A DNA stretch of 64,000 nt, taken from contig JAQGDQ010000268.1 of assembly GCA_030141605.1 (NCBI GenBank), positions 16,281 through 80,280 on the forward strand, read 5' to 3'. The notes beneath the pieces were generated by a model. That model saw nothing but the letters and a program-made list of their open reading frames with translations, had not been told where the DNA came from and made no database searches. The stretch comes from Tubiluchus corallicola. Taxonomy: Eukaryota > Priapulida > Priapulimorpha > Priapulimorphida > Tubiluchidae. This document shows, in pieces, positions 1-11,400 of this stretch; position 1 is the stretch's first letter; the number at the start of each line of letters is the position of its first letter. The translations under genes and the position numbers were made by a program.

Positions 1-182
1 GTTTGCTACAACTTTTAGCCAGATTTTTGTAATTTTTTTATATTCTACAAATTCATTTTATGAGTAATCATATCAGATAAGAATTTGAAACAGCACTGCA
101 GAATTTTGAAGCTAGGTGTCACACAAGAGGTGTCACGCTAACTAGTAACACAAAAAAATCCCGGAGAAATGAAGTCTCTTAC

Positions 183-306
183 CATGCTCACAATCTCATT
201 AGGATCCCGATTCTTGCAAACTGGACAAATGTAGTCAAGAGTTGGTTCCTCTTCCCGACTTTGTTGGAGCAATTCCAGTTCTGGATCACACTCACCGTGT
301 ATATGC
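183..306 (-). CDS. KMT2C/D: KMT2C/D coding exon 9 (last exon inside the window)
   Basis: 41 codons, HIHGECDPELELL...DYICPVCKNRD, matching the CNMCKRWVHLECD...EEYICMYC segment of KMT2C. The usual Trp is replaced by His at the exon junction. Donor gtaaga; the following exon must lie left of position 1. Bases 1-182 show no further exon. Confidence 0.85.
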
Positions 307-3300
307 CTTGATAAAAACAAGCCACAATTTGAAAAAAGAAGCAATTCTAATACATTCTGCTTATAATGCTAGAGATATCTAAGAGAATATTAAAAATGAT
401 GAAAGACAAACGAGACAAATTTATTTGGGAAAATTACAAATCAGACGTACATTTTAGCATCGAGTCACAAGCTTCATTAAAACACACAGAAATAACTGCA
501 CAGAAATCCATTCAACAGATAAAGAGACTTCAGCTGATTGGATATTTAGCAATAAAATAAAGCGTCCTGAACTTAATATAACAGTACACTGATAAACCTT
601 TCATAAAATTATGTCATTTGATTTCATATGCAACACCTGTCTTAAAAATTAAATCAATTCAGAAATGAATAGATTTATGTGAGGAAAAACATAAAAACCA
701 AAAACCATGATTCATCAAACAAGGAAATACTATTAATAATATCAGATTTATTGTTTCTTAAACTTAATATAAAACAGAAACCACAAGAAATATACTGAAA
801 ATGCTGCAGTACAAAAATATTAATATAAAAATGTTGTTTCCTCTTACTTGCCTACTTATACGTTTTACAGTTTTAATTACAACAAATCACTAGTTAAATC
901 TAACATATCATTTGAAGTACCATACTAGGCAAGCACCAAATACAAAACTTAGAAACTCACTTCTCGCATAAGCTGCACTGAAACATAGCCTTCTGAGTAT
1001 TGCAATGACGATAAGCTTTTCCACACATGGGACAGTACAAGCCCTTGTTCCGCTGCTGATAGCAACTGTCACAGATGGAGTAATTCAGATGCCATCGAGA
1101 GCTGGGACCGCTTCCGGGTGTTCTGGAACCACAGTCACCGCATACTCTGCAATTCTGAAAAGAAAACAAAGTGAGTGTTAAAGCAATTCTACCAAAGTTT
1201 TTTATTTTAGTGTATATTTTTAAACATTAGCTAATTACTAAAATAATCCTAATATTAAAACAGAAAAAAATTGCGAAGCTGCAAAATGCTCCTCGGTTTT
1301 CATTAGGTGGAAAAAAGTTAGAACGGGAAACCACATAAAAATAATAAATTAATTTTTTAGGTTTCTTGTATTATTTTGCCTTGCACCTAAATGGTTTGAC
1401 AACTCTTTACTGTATACACAACCTCTGGTGTCTGCTAGACATATAACAAAGTTTGTGTTTCTCTGCTAGTTACAAGTGGCCGGTGATACTGTTTCTGCTT
1501 CTGTTTTTTCCTGTGCTTTTATTTGTTATGCCTCTATGATTTTAATATGTGAGTACATCCTTTTTTAAGTGTGGTATTTTTATCTGCAAATAATGTATAT
1601 AAAAAAATAATTTTAGCGTCTTTATATGACATTTTCCTTTTTTACTTTTTCCCACCTAATAATAAACTGCAGAGGCAGTTTGACAACATCTTGCCTTTTC
1701 ACTGTTTTCACTAACATATTTTTTAGTATTTATCATTAACAATTAAATATGCAGTACACAATAGCTAGTCGAGAAATCAAGTAAGGCTGTTAACACTAAC
1801 GTAAGGGCTAAATGTAGACTGAAACTGGTAGTATTGAACAGAATGTAGGTAGCCTTAAACATCAAAAACAAGACTGTACTACAGTTACCAAATAAACTAA
1901 TAGCATCATTTATACAAGTAAGCTCCAACTAGTATAAACAAAAAGCAATATTACAAGAACTGTCACTCTAATATTTTACAGTAACAAATATTACAGTAAA
2001 AAAATTTACAGTAGTAAAATATTTAATCATTTTTTATTTCAGTTTAAGAGATTCAAATTACGTTTTAAGTCGATCAACCATTCAAAAACTATTCCACCTG
2101 TAAAGCTGCAAACAGCACAGCTGTGAACATAAAGACTCTTGTTTACTCATATAACAATCTTCTAAAACACATTCACTTAAAAATGTTAAGTTCTTACCAA
2201 GGCCGTGGAGTCGGTACATTACACTCCTGACTCCGACTCCTGGAATTTTAGAAGTTGGAATGCTGACTCTGACTCATAAAATTTTAGATCCAACTCCGAC
2301 TACTAAAATTTTAGGACAGTCAATTCTGACTCCTGCCTTTAAGTAATAGTTTGTAATACTCTCAACGTTTAGCTACAGTGGCATTTCATCACTACTTCTT
2401 ATGCTCGAAAAACAGTCTAGCTGCGCAGACACCAATACGAAAGCGTCCCAAAATGGGACGTTATGCATAAATGCATTTAAAGTTAAAAGTAACAGGAGTC
2501 TGAGTTTGTCTATTTTTTACCAATTTTAGCACCGACTGCTCTAACAATAAGTGTACTCTCGAGTACCGACTCCAAAACCCCAAGTTTTAACAACTCCGAC
2601 CCCCGCTCCCCTGGACTCCAGGACTCCGACTCCACAGCCCTGATTCTTACACAAGCCATATTGTTATTACTTCTAAAGAACACAATAGTGCTCCCGACAT
2701 CTTGATTATTTGGATATTAAAAGTACTACAGTTTTGGCGAGACAAGTGCAAATTGGATTACACCACACACTTTTTAACAACTTGGTTATCAATACCTTAC
2801 ATTTCCAGCCATTTTTTGGTATGGTTGTCATGACCGGTTTCAGACAGAACGTGTGGTAACCTTTATCGCATGTATCACACACTAGCATCTTGTTGTCATC
2901 ACCTGGTTGCCTGCAGGTCTGACAGATCTTACACTCCGGACACTGCCAGCCAGCTCGCACAGCCGGGTCAACCATAACCGGTGGATCGAGACAGTTACCG
3001 TGGTAATGCTGCCCACAGCTGGTGCAGAACAACTGCTGGGAAATATCTCCTGCGGACTCACACACAACACATAATGCTTCAGAATCAGCTGAAATGCATG
3101 AAATCAATGTTGAAAAGCAAAAATCCACCATTGTCAAGACTAAATTACATTTGTAACTCAGCTGCGTATCAGTTTTAGTGAATTAGTATTTGATGGTTAT
3201 ATCTGTTCTGTGAAGCAAAAATGCACAAATGTACAATGAAATGTAAACCTAATGCAACACATTTCTTACAGCCTGACCTACAAAGTGAAGCTACCAATGA

Positions 3301-6300
3301 TTACCAATGATTTTGTTTGCAATTACTTTACACTGATTAAAGATGAAATGGCACTATTTTGCAACAAACAAGAAAACTTAACAAACAAATATATGTGCAA
3401 ATCTGCATCTAGCTGCTTTATTTATCAGCAATGCATTGGAGACAAGGCACATACATTCACAAAATCATCTCACATTTTATATGAGCTTGTTTTAATACCA
3501 CAGCTTGATTTTCGAACTTATTAGTATCAAAAATACAGAAAAACTCACAGCACCCATCAACTGCCATCAAATTACAGAGAAATCTGAGATAAATTGCATT
3601 GTTATTCCCCTTAAAGTAACCACTTTTTATTATAATAAATAAAGTAAATATAATACTTTATCTTATACGGCCACATCTAAGCATACGGCAATGCTAAACC
3701 TTACATTAAGTTAATTCAAGGTTAATGCCTCAAACAAATGCAGCAAACAATAATTACCAACATTAACAGCCTCAGCTAGATGATCTGGACACAGTAACGA
3801 CATGGTTTTTATGTCCTGAAATGCCCCACTACTGGCTGCACAGGGGTAATGATAATTTTTTTCGCACTTCGGGATACGACACAAGATCGTCGCACCATAT
3901 TTCCGACAGTAATTACATTTCTGTAATGAAAAGCAAAATGTTAAAAAAGCATATGTAAACCTTGGTATTAAATACAATAGTTTGCAAGTCTATCATTTAA
4001 TGCAATTAATACAGTAAACTACTATAAAACAGATATTGCTAACACATAATGGTATATGAAGATACAAACCTCATTCATTCCATTATAAACAGCTTTGTCT
4101 ACATTAAGCAATGTATAGTCTTCATTCTGACAAACCCCTTCAGACCAAGCAGCACAGCAGTGGTGACACCACGTATGGCCTAAAGAAATATTATACATAA
4201 ATGATACAATTCGGATATTTTAAACACTGATCAGAGACCAGAGATCTCTAACCAGATATTGTTCTGCTCATAACAAATTTTTCTCTTTTTCCGCATAAAT
4301 GTGGCAAGTATAATATTCTCATTGGTACCATCTCAACGAAACTGTTGCATAAGCGAATATTCAGGTTAATGTGAGAAGGCTCATTGGATGTGTGCCAGGG
4401 ATGAGAATGACAAATTGCAAAAAACTCTGAAACAGGCCGGGGGGCGCCCAATTGCAATTTTGTGACCATAGAGAGCATCTGTAAGTGGACTTAAAATATC
4501 AATTACCTTGTTTCATGCATAATTTAAAATACCCAACTATCAAGGATACGCGATACATATGATCGTGAAGCTTCAAAAAATTAACAAATTTTATTTTGTA
4601 CAATTTTGTTGCCTATATTTCATAAATTATAAAATTAAACTTGGCTTTATTCAAACTACGCTTTGGTATTTTGGTTGTTTGTGTCTGGAGGCCTCAAAGC
4701 TTCACATTTGTCAGCAATGAACATATGCCGCATTGCCGTGAAAGGCATGCTACAAATCCTACAGATTATCAAATAAACGATATTTAAGCTTCATTTGAAC
4801 TATTTTAGCCAAAATTTTTCAGCGATTTTTAACATCTAGGAGATAAAAGGTAAGCTCGAAAAAATGCTACTGAAAGTTTCGGTAATGATTTTGATGAAAA
4901 CTAGGTTCAACCCCGAAAATTTTTCTCAACGAATTTATGCGATTTACAAAAATTGCACTACTAGTCTTCCAAAAACTCGGAATTCTGCGTATACGCGGAA
5001 AATTCTCATCCCTGAGGTTTACAAAATAACTATAACTCAAGACATAACTCTGTCTTGATGGGCTCAAAGTTCCTATGCAAATAATCAAAAAAAGTGCATG
5101 CACACAAGGAAACGTTACATACAACAAATCATGTCGAGCATTGTCATCAAGCATTGTTACCTGTAGGCTCAAATAAAAAAGCAATATCAACATCATCAGG
5201 ATATCCAACCATGCTGAGTTCATCTACAACCTCTGCACCAAAACCCTGTCCAAATTCATCCTGTGAGCGAACATTGCGTCTTGGTGATTTACACTTTTCT
5301 CTAAATAAAAAACAAAGGTGCAACGCACTCAAAACAAATTTCCACAAATAAACATGGTCAAATTTCTTCCCACATCTGACCTTAATATTGCTCAAAATGT
5401 GAACGTGACCTAATGTGACTGCAAGGTAAGAGTTTGCTTGTAAACATAGTTTAGCAAATTATTAGAAACTCATGTTTGAATTTAACATTACACTTTAATA
5501 TAAGTACATAACATAAGTATTCAAATATATAAAATCGCCATTGCCAAGCAATTTAAAAATAAACATTATAAGTTAACAATGCCACCTATGCACAACACCA
5601 GCAACTAGTGCAATGATATAGGATTGCCAGCTAATGATGTGGGACTACAACTGACGTTTCTCATTTCAGGCAGCCAAGGTGCCTGTGTATGACCACTATT
5701 TCATTAAATTTTTGTTAACGTCCATAACATGTTATAATGTCGTGAAAATATATACAATTATATTTTAATAATTGTATTTTCTCAACCAACTAGTCAAAAA
5801 TAAGTGTACATGGTGACGGATAATGCAAAGCATACCAGTTGTTCAATAAATACTAAGAACCGACAGAGATAAAGCAATTTACTATTTGTTAATTGGCCCA
5901 GTAACTGCATTATTCAACAAACATTAACCATTTGACATACAAATGCCTGAATATTCTAATATACATTTGTATAACAAGTTAATAATGACCAAAATATGTC
6001 AACCAACCTTGGCTTAGTTGGTAGCCGCTGCTGACGAAATGTCAAATGTTTAGGACTTCTTTCACAGACTGTTTCTTTCTCAATTTCGGGTGATCCTTTT
6101 TTACTTCTATTATGCGCTCTCTTAAAAACATTGAAACCGGGAGTGGGTTCGTAACGGGTCATATCACCCTGTCCAAGCAGACTCTTTTCTCCACAGTTGC
6201 ACAGCGCACACTTTTGATTACTAAACAAATATTAAACCATTTTACAGGTAATCTAGTCTTAGCTTAAAGGAAACAGCTTTTGCAAAAGATTATAATTCAA

Positions 6301-8354
6301 TTTCAGCTTTAATAAAAAAATGCATAGAGTTGCAAAGGCAGAGCGTAGAATAAAAAACTATAACTTATACAAACTGTAAGTTGCCTTGTAAGTATGAGAT
6401 AAAAAATAAAACAGAACACTATACAGTAGGAAATTTGCATTTTTTCAAGTATAAAAATTTTCTTTTTTTACACTTAACAGATTTTTTGCGCAGCATTAGA
6501 ACATATGTTATTATGTGCGCAACAGTGCAAATGAAACCTATAATTCAGGATTAAGGGGTACTACTCACTGAACAAAATAAGTACTAATATCATGTAAAAA
6601 GGATTACATTTTAAACTAATCTCGGGGAAGGCTCACATTTTTATCAAACATACTCAGACAATTTAACTTCAAATTAGAAAATTTATACATACAAAGGACA
6701 CGACAACTCTGGTATAGATAAATGCATGTCACAGAGATTTTAATGACATTACAATGACTGTATTGTAATGCAATCTCATTTCAGGTGTAAATATAACGTC
6801 AGGCCATGTTATTATTCACTGTTCGCTATTCCGTTTCAAACCTTATTGTAATATATATTTGCAGACTTTGACTAAAGGATAATCCCTGCACACCAAAAAT
6901 AGGCCAACTGTCTTTTCCCCTCAAATAATCATCTCACTGCTGGCTCCCGAAGTTCTTCTGAACTTTAAGAAACCATGCCCCAAGGAGCTATTTGAGTCTT
7001 AAGATTTAACGACACAGCCATAGCTCATGTTACTCATCTATATACTGATAATACTTTAATTTAAATTAAAAAAAACATGGCAGATTCATTTTAAAAACAC
7101 TCCTGTTCTAGATGTCAACTATCAAGGATTTTGAATGAATTAATAACTGATGTTAATTGTACTAATTTGTTAATTCTAGTAATTCAGAGTTTGTTTCTAA
7201 CCAACACTTACCTTTCGGGTCTAGAATCATCACCCTGTTCGCTGGCGCTAAATATTTCCGTTGATACCGACTGCTCTCCCAATAAGCTCCCAGAATCACT
7301 AAATACAACATCGTGAACCTCACTAGTCGAAGCATCCTGGAACTCGGCCTTTAACTCAGCATTTATGTAAGGATTGCAGAGTTCAGAAGATAACGAGATG
7401 TCTTCACGTGATTTTGCCTGCACACTAGAAAGCTCACCTCCACTCATGGTAGAGATAGGTCTAGATTCTAAAGGTCCTGTAGTTGGCAGTTGCGAAGTAA
7501 AAGTAGAAATCGGAAGAGCTGCTTCGTCTGGTTTTAAAGACGACAAAGTTGGCATAGGTTGCGGTACTCTCACTTTAATCCTAAAAATCAAGAAAATTTT
7601 AGGCATTTTTACTTGATCATTATGTCACTAAGTGAAACCACAGTTTGAATTTGTGCATTAAGGAATGTGCAAAGCAACACCACATATAATTAAAAGGGGT
7701 GACTTTAACTAAATAACTTATGCTAAACTCACAATTAATGGTCAACATGATATACCAGAACCTTTAAAAGCTTCATTATTAAAAATTTTGATGAATACAT
7801 ATTTATTACTACAAAAAAGCATGAATTTTATTGGAATTAAGGTCTGCCAGTTATTTTTTTTAAAAACTGATTATTCGACGGTTTGTAATCCCCAAAATAT
7901 ATATCTTTTGGATTTCTACTCTGCAAGCAACAGTAGAGCAAAGTTTTGAATTTACAGAATAAGGTGCTCAGAATATATTTGTAGTTATCGCTCATTAACT
8001 CATGAACAAAAAAAATCAAACAGTGCAATATGCTCTTCAATTTCACAGAATTTTACATGCAATTTAAATTAGTGATCATCAGTCTTACTTTTCTATCTTC
8101 TTCTTTTGTACTTTAGGAACTGGAGAAGCGCCATCCTTCCGTGGTCTACCAGGACCCCTTTTCAGGTTTTGTGCAGATCCCGGAAATGTACAGTCACCTG
8201 GCGTGCCTTCGCATCCAGCAGTACCTCCAGCACTGTCGCCTTCTGCATTCGAGATAACTTCTTTTTCAGGATTACCTTCTAGAGGAAAATCTACACCTCC
8301 TGAATGCTCTTCTTGTGAAGATTTCTCATGACTGTCCGGAGCTTCAGTGTCCAT
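183..8354 (-). CDS. KMT2C/D: KMT2C/D (MLL3/4)-type histone methyltransferase complex protein, N-terminal part (gene span, 9 coding exons, 3' end outside window)
   Basis: Nine exons on the minus strand join in frame into 624 residues: 8089-8354, 7212-7580, 6008-6220, 5161-5300, 4070-4179, 3758-3920, 2796-3088, 961-1154 and 183-306, all with GT-AG borders. In order they give an AT-hook (GRPRKDGASP, residues 69-78), a Ser/Thr/Glu-rich linker, an extended PHD (CALCNCGEKS from residue 216, then HTWCHHCCAAW, then CNYC...HYPCAA...CPDH to about 413), PHD2 (CVVC...CTSCGQHYHG), PHD3 (CQTC...CDTCDKGYHTFC) and a fourth zinc module ending CPVCK near 614. This order and the GRPRKDGASP motif match the N-terminus of animal KMT2C/KMT2D, nuclear H3K4 monomethyltransferases of enhancers. 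The FY-rich and SET domains would lie beyond the left edge. In Drosophila this N-terminal part is a separate gene (Cmi/LPT), so a stand-alone PHD protein cannot be excluded. The start ATG at 8354 has an upstream in-frame stop. Confidence 0.9.
307..960 (-). other. KMT2C/D intron 8, nothing recognisable
   Basis: AT-rich intron between exons 9 and 8. I see no coding, RNA or repeat signature in it. Confidence 0.6.
961..1154 (-). CDS. KMT2C/D: KMT2C/D coding exon 8 (end of PHD3, fourth zinc module)
   Basis: 64 codons, NCRVCGDCGSRT...SRWHLNYSICDSCYQQRNKGLYCPMCGKAY, matching NCRICIECGTRSSSQWHHNCLICDNCYQQQDNLCPFCGKCY of KMT2C. Acceptor ttttcag, donor gtgagt. Confidence 0.9.
1155..2795 (-). other. 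KMT2C/D intron 7, host of a hAT-like MITE
   Basis: Intron between exons 8 and 7. Apart from the element at 2198-2642 it is AT-rich unique sequence without recognisable content. Confidence 0.6.
2198..2642. mobile_element. hAT-like non-autonomous DNA transposon (MITE) with GACTCC-rich ends
   Basis: Ends are inverted: CAAGGCCGTGGAGTCGG at the left and the complement CAGGGCTGTGGAGTCGG at the right, 15 of 17 matching. It is flanked by an 8-bp target duplication, GTTCTTAC at 2190-2197 and ATTCTTAC at 2643-2650, with one mismatch. Eight-base duplications and CAGGG-type ends are typical of hAT elements. Many GACTCC/GGAGTC words occur inside both ends, and no transposase is coded in the 445 bp. It sits in KMT2C/D intron 7. 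Confidence 0.75.
2796..3088 (-). CDS. KMT2C/D: KMT2C/D coding exon 7 (PHD2 and most of PHD3)
   Basis: 97 codons with two PHD fingers: CVVCESAG...CTSCGQHYHGNCLD...WQCPEC, then CQTCRQPG...CDTCDKGYHTFCL...GWKCK. The identity to KMT2C is very high. Donor gtattg after AAG; the next Cys pair is supplied by exon 8. Confidence 0.92.
3089..3757 (-). other. KMT2C/D intron 6, nothing recognisable
   Basis: AT-rich intron. Short open frames on both strands show no domain and look accidental. Confidence 0.55.
3758..3920 (-). CDS. KMT2C/D: KMT2C/D coding exon 6 (extended PHD finger core)
   Basis: 54 codons holding CNYCRKYGATILC, HYPCAASSGAFQD and LLCPDH, the second half of the extended PHD. The acceptor is ttacag. 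Of two nearby donors, the one at 3757 (gtaatt) keeps the frame into exon 7 and gives VNVADSEAL. Confidence 0.88.
4070..4179 (-). CDS. KMT2C/D: KMT2C/D coding exon 5 (HTWCHHCCAAW part of extended PHD)
   Basis: 36 codons, GHTWCHHCCAAWSEGVCQ then YTLLNVDKAVYNGMNE, matching GTCWAHHRCVEWSLGVCQ and LLVNVDKAV of KMT2C. Acceptor ctttag, donor gtttgt. It is too short to be found by open-reading-frame length and was placed by homology and splice sites. Confidence 0.87.
4180..5160 (-). other. KMT2C/D intron 4, contains a dispersed repeat
   Basis: The right half (about 4560-4860) is a copy of a repeat also found near 30 kb. The part at 4250-4480 is relatively GC-rich with a 76-codon open frame on the minus strand that I cannot assign. 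Confidence 0.5.
4560..4860 (+). repeat. Dispersed repeat, copy A
   Basis: Aligns with 30020-30340 in the same orientation over roughly 290 bp with scattered substitutions and small gaps. Shared landmarks include GCTTCA then AACAAATTTTATTTT, TTGCCTATATTT, ATGCCGC(A/G)TTGCCG and TTTGAACTATT(T/G)TAGCCAA. No coding capacity. Copy B lies beside a dead hAT transposase, so this may be transposon non-coding sequence. Confidence 0.6.
5161..5300 (-). CDS. KMT2C/D: KMT2C/D coding exon 4 (DELSMVGYPDDVDIAFLFEPTG segment)
   Basis: 46 codons between a tttatttag acceptor and a gtaaca donor. DELSMVGYPDDVDIAFLFEP corresponds to DELSLVGLPDAIDIQALFDS of KMT2C, the conserved stretch just before the zinc-binding WCHH motif. 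The exon ends in phase 1. Confidence 0.87.
5301..6007 (-). other. KMT2C/D intron 3, nothing recognisable
   Basis: AT-rich intron without recognisable content. Confidence 0.55.
6008..6220 (-). CDS. KMT2C/D: KMT2C/D coding exon 3 (pre-PHD zinc knuckle)
   Basis: Begins with NQKCALCNCGEKSLLGQGD, which matches the CAFCYCGEKSSLGQGD segment of human KMT2C. It is followed by a basic region with several SP/TP sites. The donor is gttggt, a weak match, chosen because it alone keeps the frame into exon 4 and restores Arg. Confidence 0.85.
6221..7211 (-). other. KMT2C/D intron 2, nothing recognisable
   Basis: AT-rich intron without recognisable content. Confidence 0.55.
7212..7580 (-). CDS. KMT2C/D: KMT2C/D coding exon 2 (low-complexity Ser/Thr/Glu linker)
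   Basis: 122 full codons between a tttttag acceptor (7582-7581) and a gtaagt donor (7211). The sequence is Ser/Thr/Glu-rich without a recognisable domain, as in the poorly conserved linker between the AT-hook and first PHD of KMT2C. Phase 2 at both ends is consistent with its neighbours. Confidence 0.82.
7581..8088 (-). other. KMT2C/D intron 1, nothing recognisable
   Basis: AT-rich intron; a 69-codon open frame on the minus strand (7837-8046) lacks any domain and is judged accidental. Confidence 0.55.
8089..8354 (-). CDS. KMT2C/D: KMT2C/D coding exon 1 (start codon, AT-hook)
   Basis: Encodes residues 1-88 plus two bases of the next codon. The start ATG (8354-8352) is followed by G, and an in-frame TGA lies 8 codons upstream. 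The exon is acidic and Gly/Ser-rich at first and ends with the AT-hook and a lysine-rich tail. The donor is gtaaga at 8088. Joining to exon 2 restores AAG (Lys). Confidence 0.88.
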
Positions 8355-8451
8355 ACTCAACCCCGGACTATAGTGTCAGTTGATGTCATCATTCGTATGA
8401 CCTCCTTAGATGGCATAAATGGTTTTACTAAAGCCAGAGACCAACCACTAC
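8355..8451 (-). promoter_or_regulatory. KMT2C/D 5' leader exon with upstream ORF
   Basis: A ctctttttag acceptor (8453-8452) lies 97 bases before the start codon, so the leader is spliced from an upstream exon. Within the leader an ATG opens a 19-codon reading frame whose TGA ends two bases before the KMT2 ATG, an arrangement that could limit translation or act by re-initiation. A possible first-exon donor (ggtaaag) sits at 9064-9059 but is unproven. Confidence 0.5.
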
Positions 8452-11400
8452 CTAAAAAGAGAAACAAACATAATCGTTAATTAAGGTTGACGCCCATGAA
8501 TAACAGTTAGTAGTCAAAAATTGTTTTCTGTATTGTCACACGTTACACACACTAACGACTTCCATGAAGAAAATGGGTAACTAACACGTAGAATCCTATC
8601 GTATGATAAAGAATGAAAAGTTCAAAGAAATTTGCGAAGCTTGCAGAGTACAAGCAGGTGTAGGCGTAAACTCGATTTCAAAAATAGCTCCATTATCCTC
8701 TACCACGCTCTTTATAAAATCCGAAAAAATATCATTCATAAAGCTTACCTATCCTACAATCACATACAACAAAAATAATGTGTTGCAACAATAATCTTTT
8801 AACAAAGAGTGCTATAGTATCCTGCTATAAATTTTTCTAAAATAGCTTCTGCCATGTTAGAAAAGCCATATCTAGTATCAATGCGCTACTTGTGCAAAAC
8901 GCTATTTTGCTTTGTTTAACATGCGGCTTTTAAAACAATGTTAATTAACTAATTAAAAATCTGCTATTTTTTGAGATTTATAGCAGGTTGCGATAATGTG
9001 GAAATAAGTTCTTTTGTAGAAATAATTTTGTTACTACTTTCACTAAAAGCACTAACACTTTACCAAAGAACGCGCTACGGTTGTACGATCAAAATAGCCA
9101 GAAAACGGCGAGTATATGTATGCCACATTATTACGGTTTGTGTCTAGAAAGTCGGTTGTAATTTTTTGCTGGAGCGTTTGTTTCTACTAGCCACTTTTCT
9201 CTATAAACTGGATAATTTGATGTGGTGTTTAGTTAACAGTATCAAGTATATTACGCAGTGGCTATGGCCGATTAATGCCTCCATTTATTTAAATCGGGTT
9301 TAACTTAAAAAAACTGTATTGATCTAAACTGGAATTTACCTAGACTTTAGTTAGTATCTTGAAAGACCGCGACAGTGATAGATAGTTGGGGAACCTATAA
9401 TTTTTCATTAAAGTTCTAGTAGTTTCTACAAAACGTCGTTTCTTGTTTATTTTTCCTATGCTTGGCCATCAGACCATATATACATAAGCATTCTGCCTAC
9501 TTGTATTAATAGTTTGTAGCTGAGGTGCACAGATCTTTTATTTCTGTATCGCCAGCCATGTATTTCACAGGACGTACAAGTTCAAATTAATTTATGAAGC
9601 CAATGAAAAGAACATTTGGGTGTTAAACTGTGTTAATTGAAACACAGATGATGATTATATCAGAATAAAATCTGTGTTAATCAGTGCTAACTGGTCATTT
9701 GGCACAAAAACTGCCTGGCTGCTTGTTATTACTGCCAAGAATATGTAATGATTATCTCAATGATACAAGGGATAGTCTTGTGAAACCAACATTAAATGGC
9801 CTAAGAAGTTTAACTCTTCATTACATCTATGTTAAGGAGCATATATACACCAGTAACTCACCTTTCTCCATACTACTATTAGTTTATAATGTACACTCAT
9901 TATTTTACTAAATTTTTAGGCATAATTTTTTTTTTTAAACTCAGTTTGTAAAAAAACAATTTTAGCTGTTTCTTTGGGATGTGTCTCTCGCCGTGTCGCA
10001 AGACCCACATAGAGCAAATACTTAGTTTTAATTTGTTAACAAAGGACTTCTTAGTGAAGTGTGCAATCCTCCAAGTATGATTTTTTTCACACCTTAAGAA
10101 ATTAAGGATTAGTGATTGTTTTTCCATTTTATGAAATTTTAGTTCCATCGTGAAATTATTCAATTATAAAAGTTTAGGATCAGTATTCCAAGTTGTGATG
10201 CATCTAATTATATAAAGTTTACTGTCTTTCTTATTTACTTGCCTATATTTTTTGTATAATTACGTTTTTTGTTCTTTCTTTGTTATATTCTTATTAAATT
10301 TTTTTCATAGCTATTTTAATTTGTAATCATTGACACTGTCCTTTGAAGCACACTGAGGTTATAACTACAACTTTTTGAATTTTGTCTGTCGGTAGCATAT
10401 AGAACTTTGCTGGACTGCCTCTATAGCTGATTTTCTTTTTTCTTAGGTAATGCCTTTTCTTTGCATGTAAGCTATAAAAAGGTTAAATTCTATTAAAGCT
10501 TTATGTATTCCGCTACTCACTTTGTTTGCTATGCCTTTTGTCACAATTGTTCATGTGTCATCATATTTAGTGCCAGTACTTAACACTTGGAACTGCATGC
10601 ACTCTTGTGCCTCTGTGGTAATCCTGTGTTTATGATATCATTAATGTAGTGTTGAATGTTAACATTGTATTGTCTTACATGTACAGCAAGAAATATGCAC
10701 TTGCTGTTTTGTGTTCACTGCTTAACGTATTACTAATAAAGCCTAATCCCGCTTCAGATTATTGAGATTCTTTTTTGAGTCACTACTTACCTCTTTCAGT
10801 CGGTTTTTCAGATTTACGTCAGTTTTTTTTTAATAATAGGTGTTCAGTTTATAAACCATAAACTCATGGGTAAGCTAGTACTAAGATAGCTGTGCCAACA
10901 TAATTGTTAGTGATTAGTTAATTATTGAAAGGCATGGCATACTTGCATACTTCTGTCTCTTCTTATCATTATGACTCATTTTGCACATATTTAGCTCACG
11001 CTTTTTTTTCCTGGTTTCAGTATATAGACATTTGTTTTGAATTTAAATTACCTACTTTTTAACCCTAACTTCGAATGATGCATCTCTGACGGTTTCTTTT
11101 TTGTTCAAGAGCTTTAGGTGCTCTTTTCTCTTTATTTTTTCTTTATTTTTATTTTATTTCCTCTTTAAGAGCTTTAAATATTCAAATTTTTACAGATAGC
11201 CTTCGATTCAGATTTTTGTTTAGTCCTTTTAGTCTAGGTAAAATTCAATAATTAACAAATATGTACATGCTATGCTATACATTAAAACGATTGCGAAGAT
11301 ATGCCAACGAAACAACAGACCTGAAAAACACAGGAAATCAATGCAAATATTTGTGAGTACACTATCTAGACTCTAAAGCAGCGTTTAATTTAGAGACATG

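Noticed and set aside
4248-4478. 76-codon open frame on the minus strand inside KMT2C/D intron 4
   Set aside because: No domain match and no place in the KMT2 reading; splicing from exon 4 to exon 5 is complete without it.
9684-9911. 75-codon open frame in the divergent intergenic region
   Set aside because: No recognisable domain and no supporting splice or poly(A) signals.
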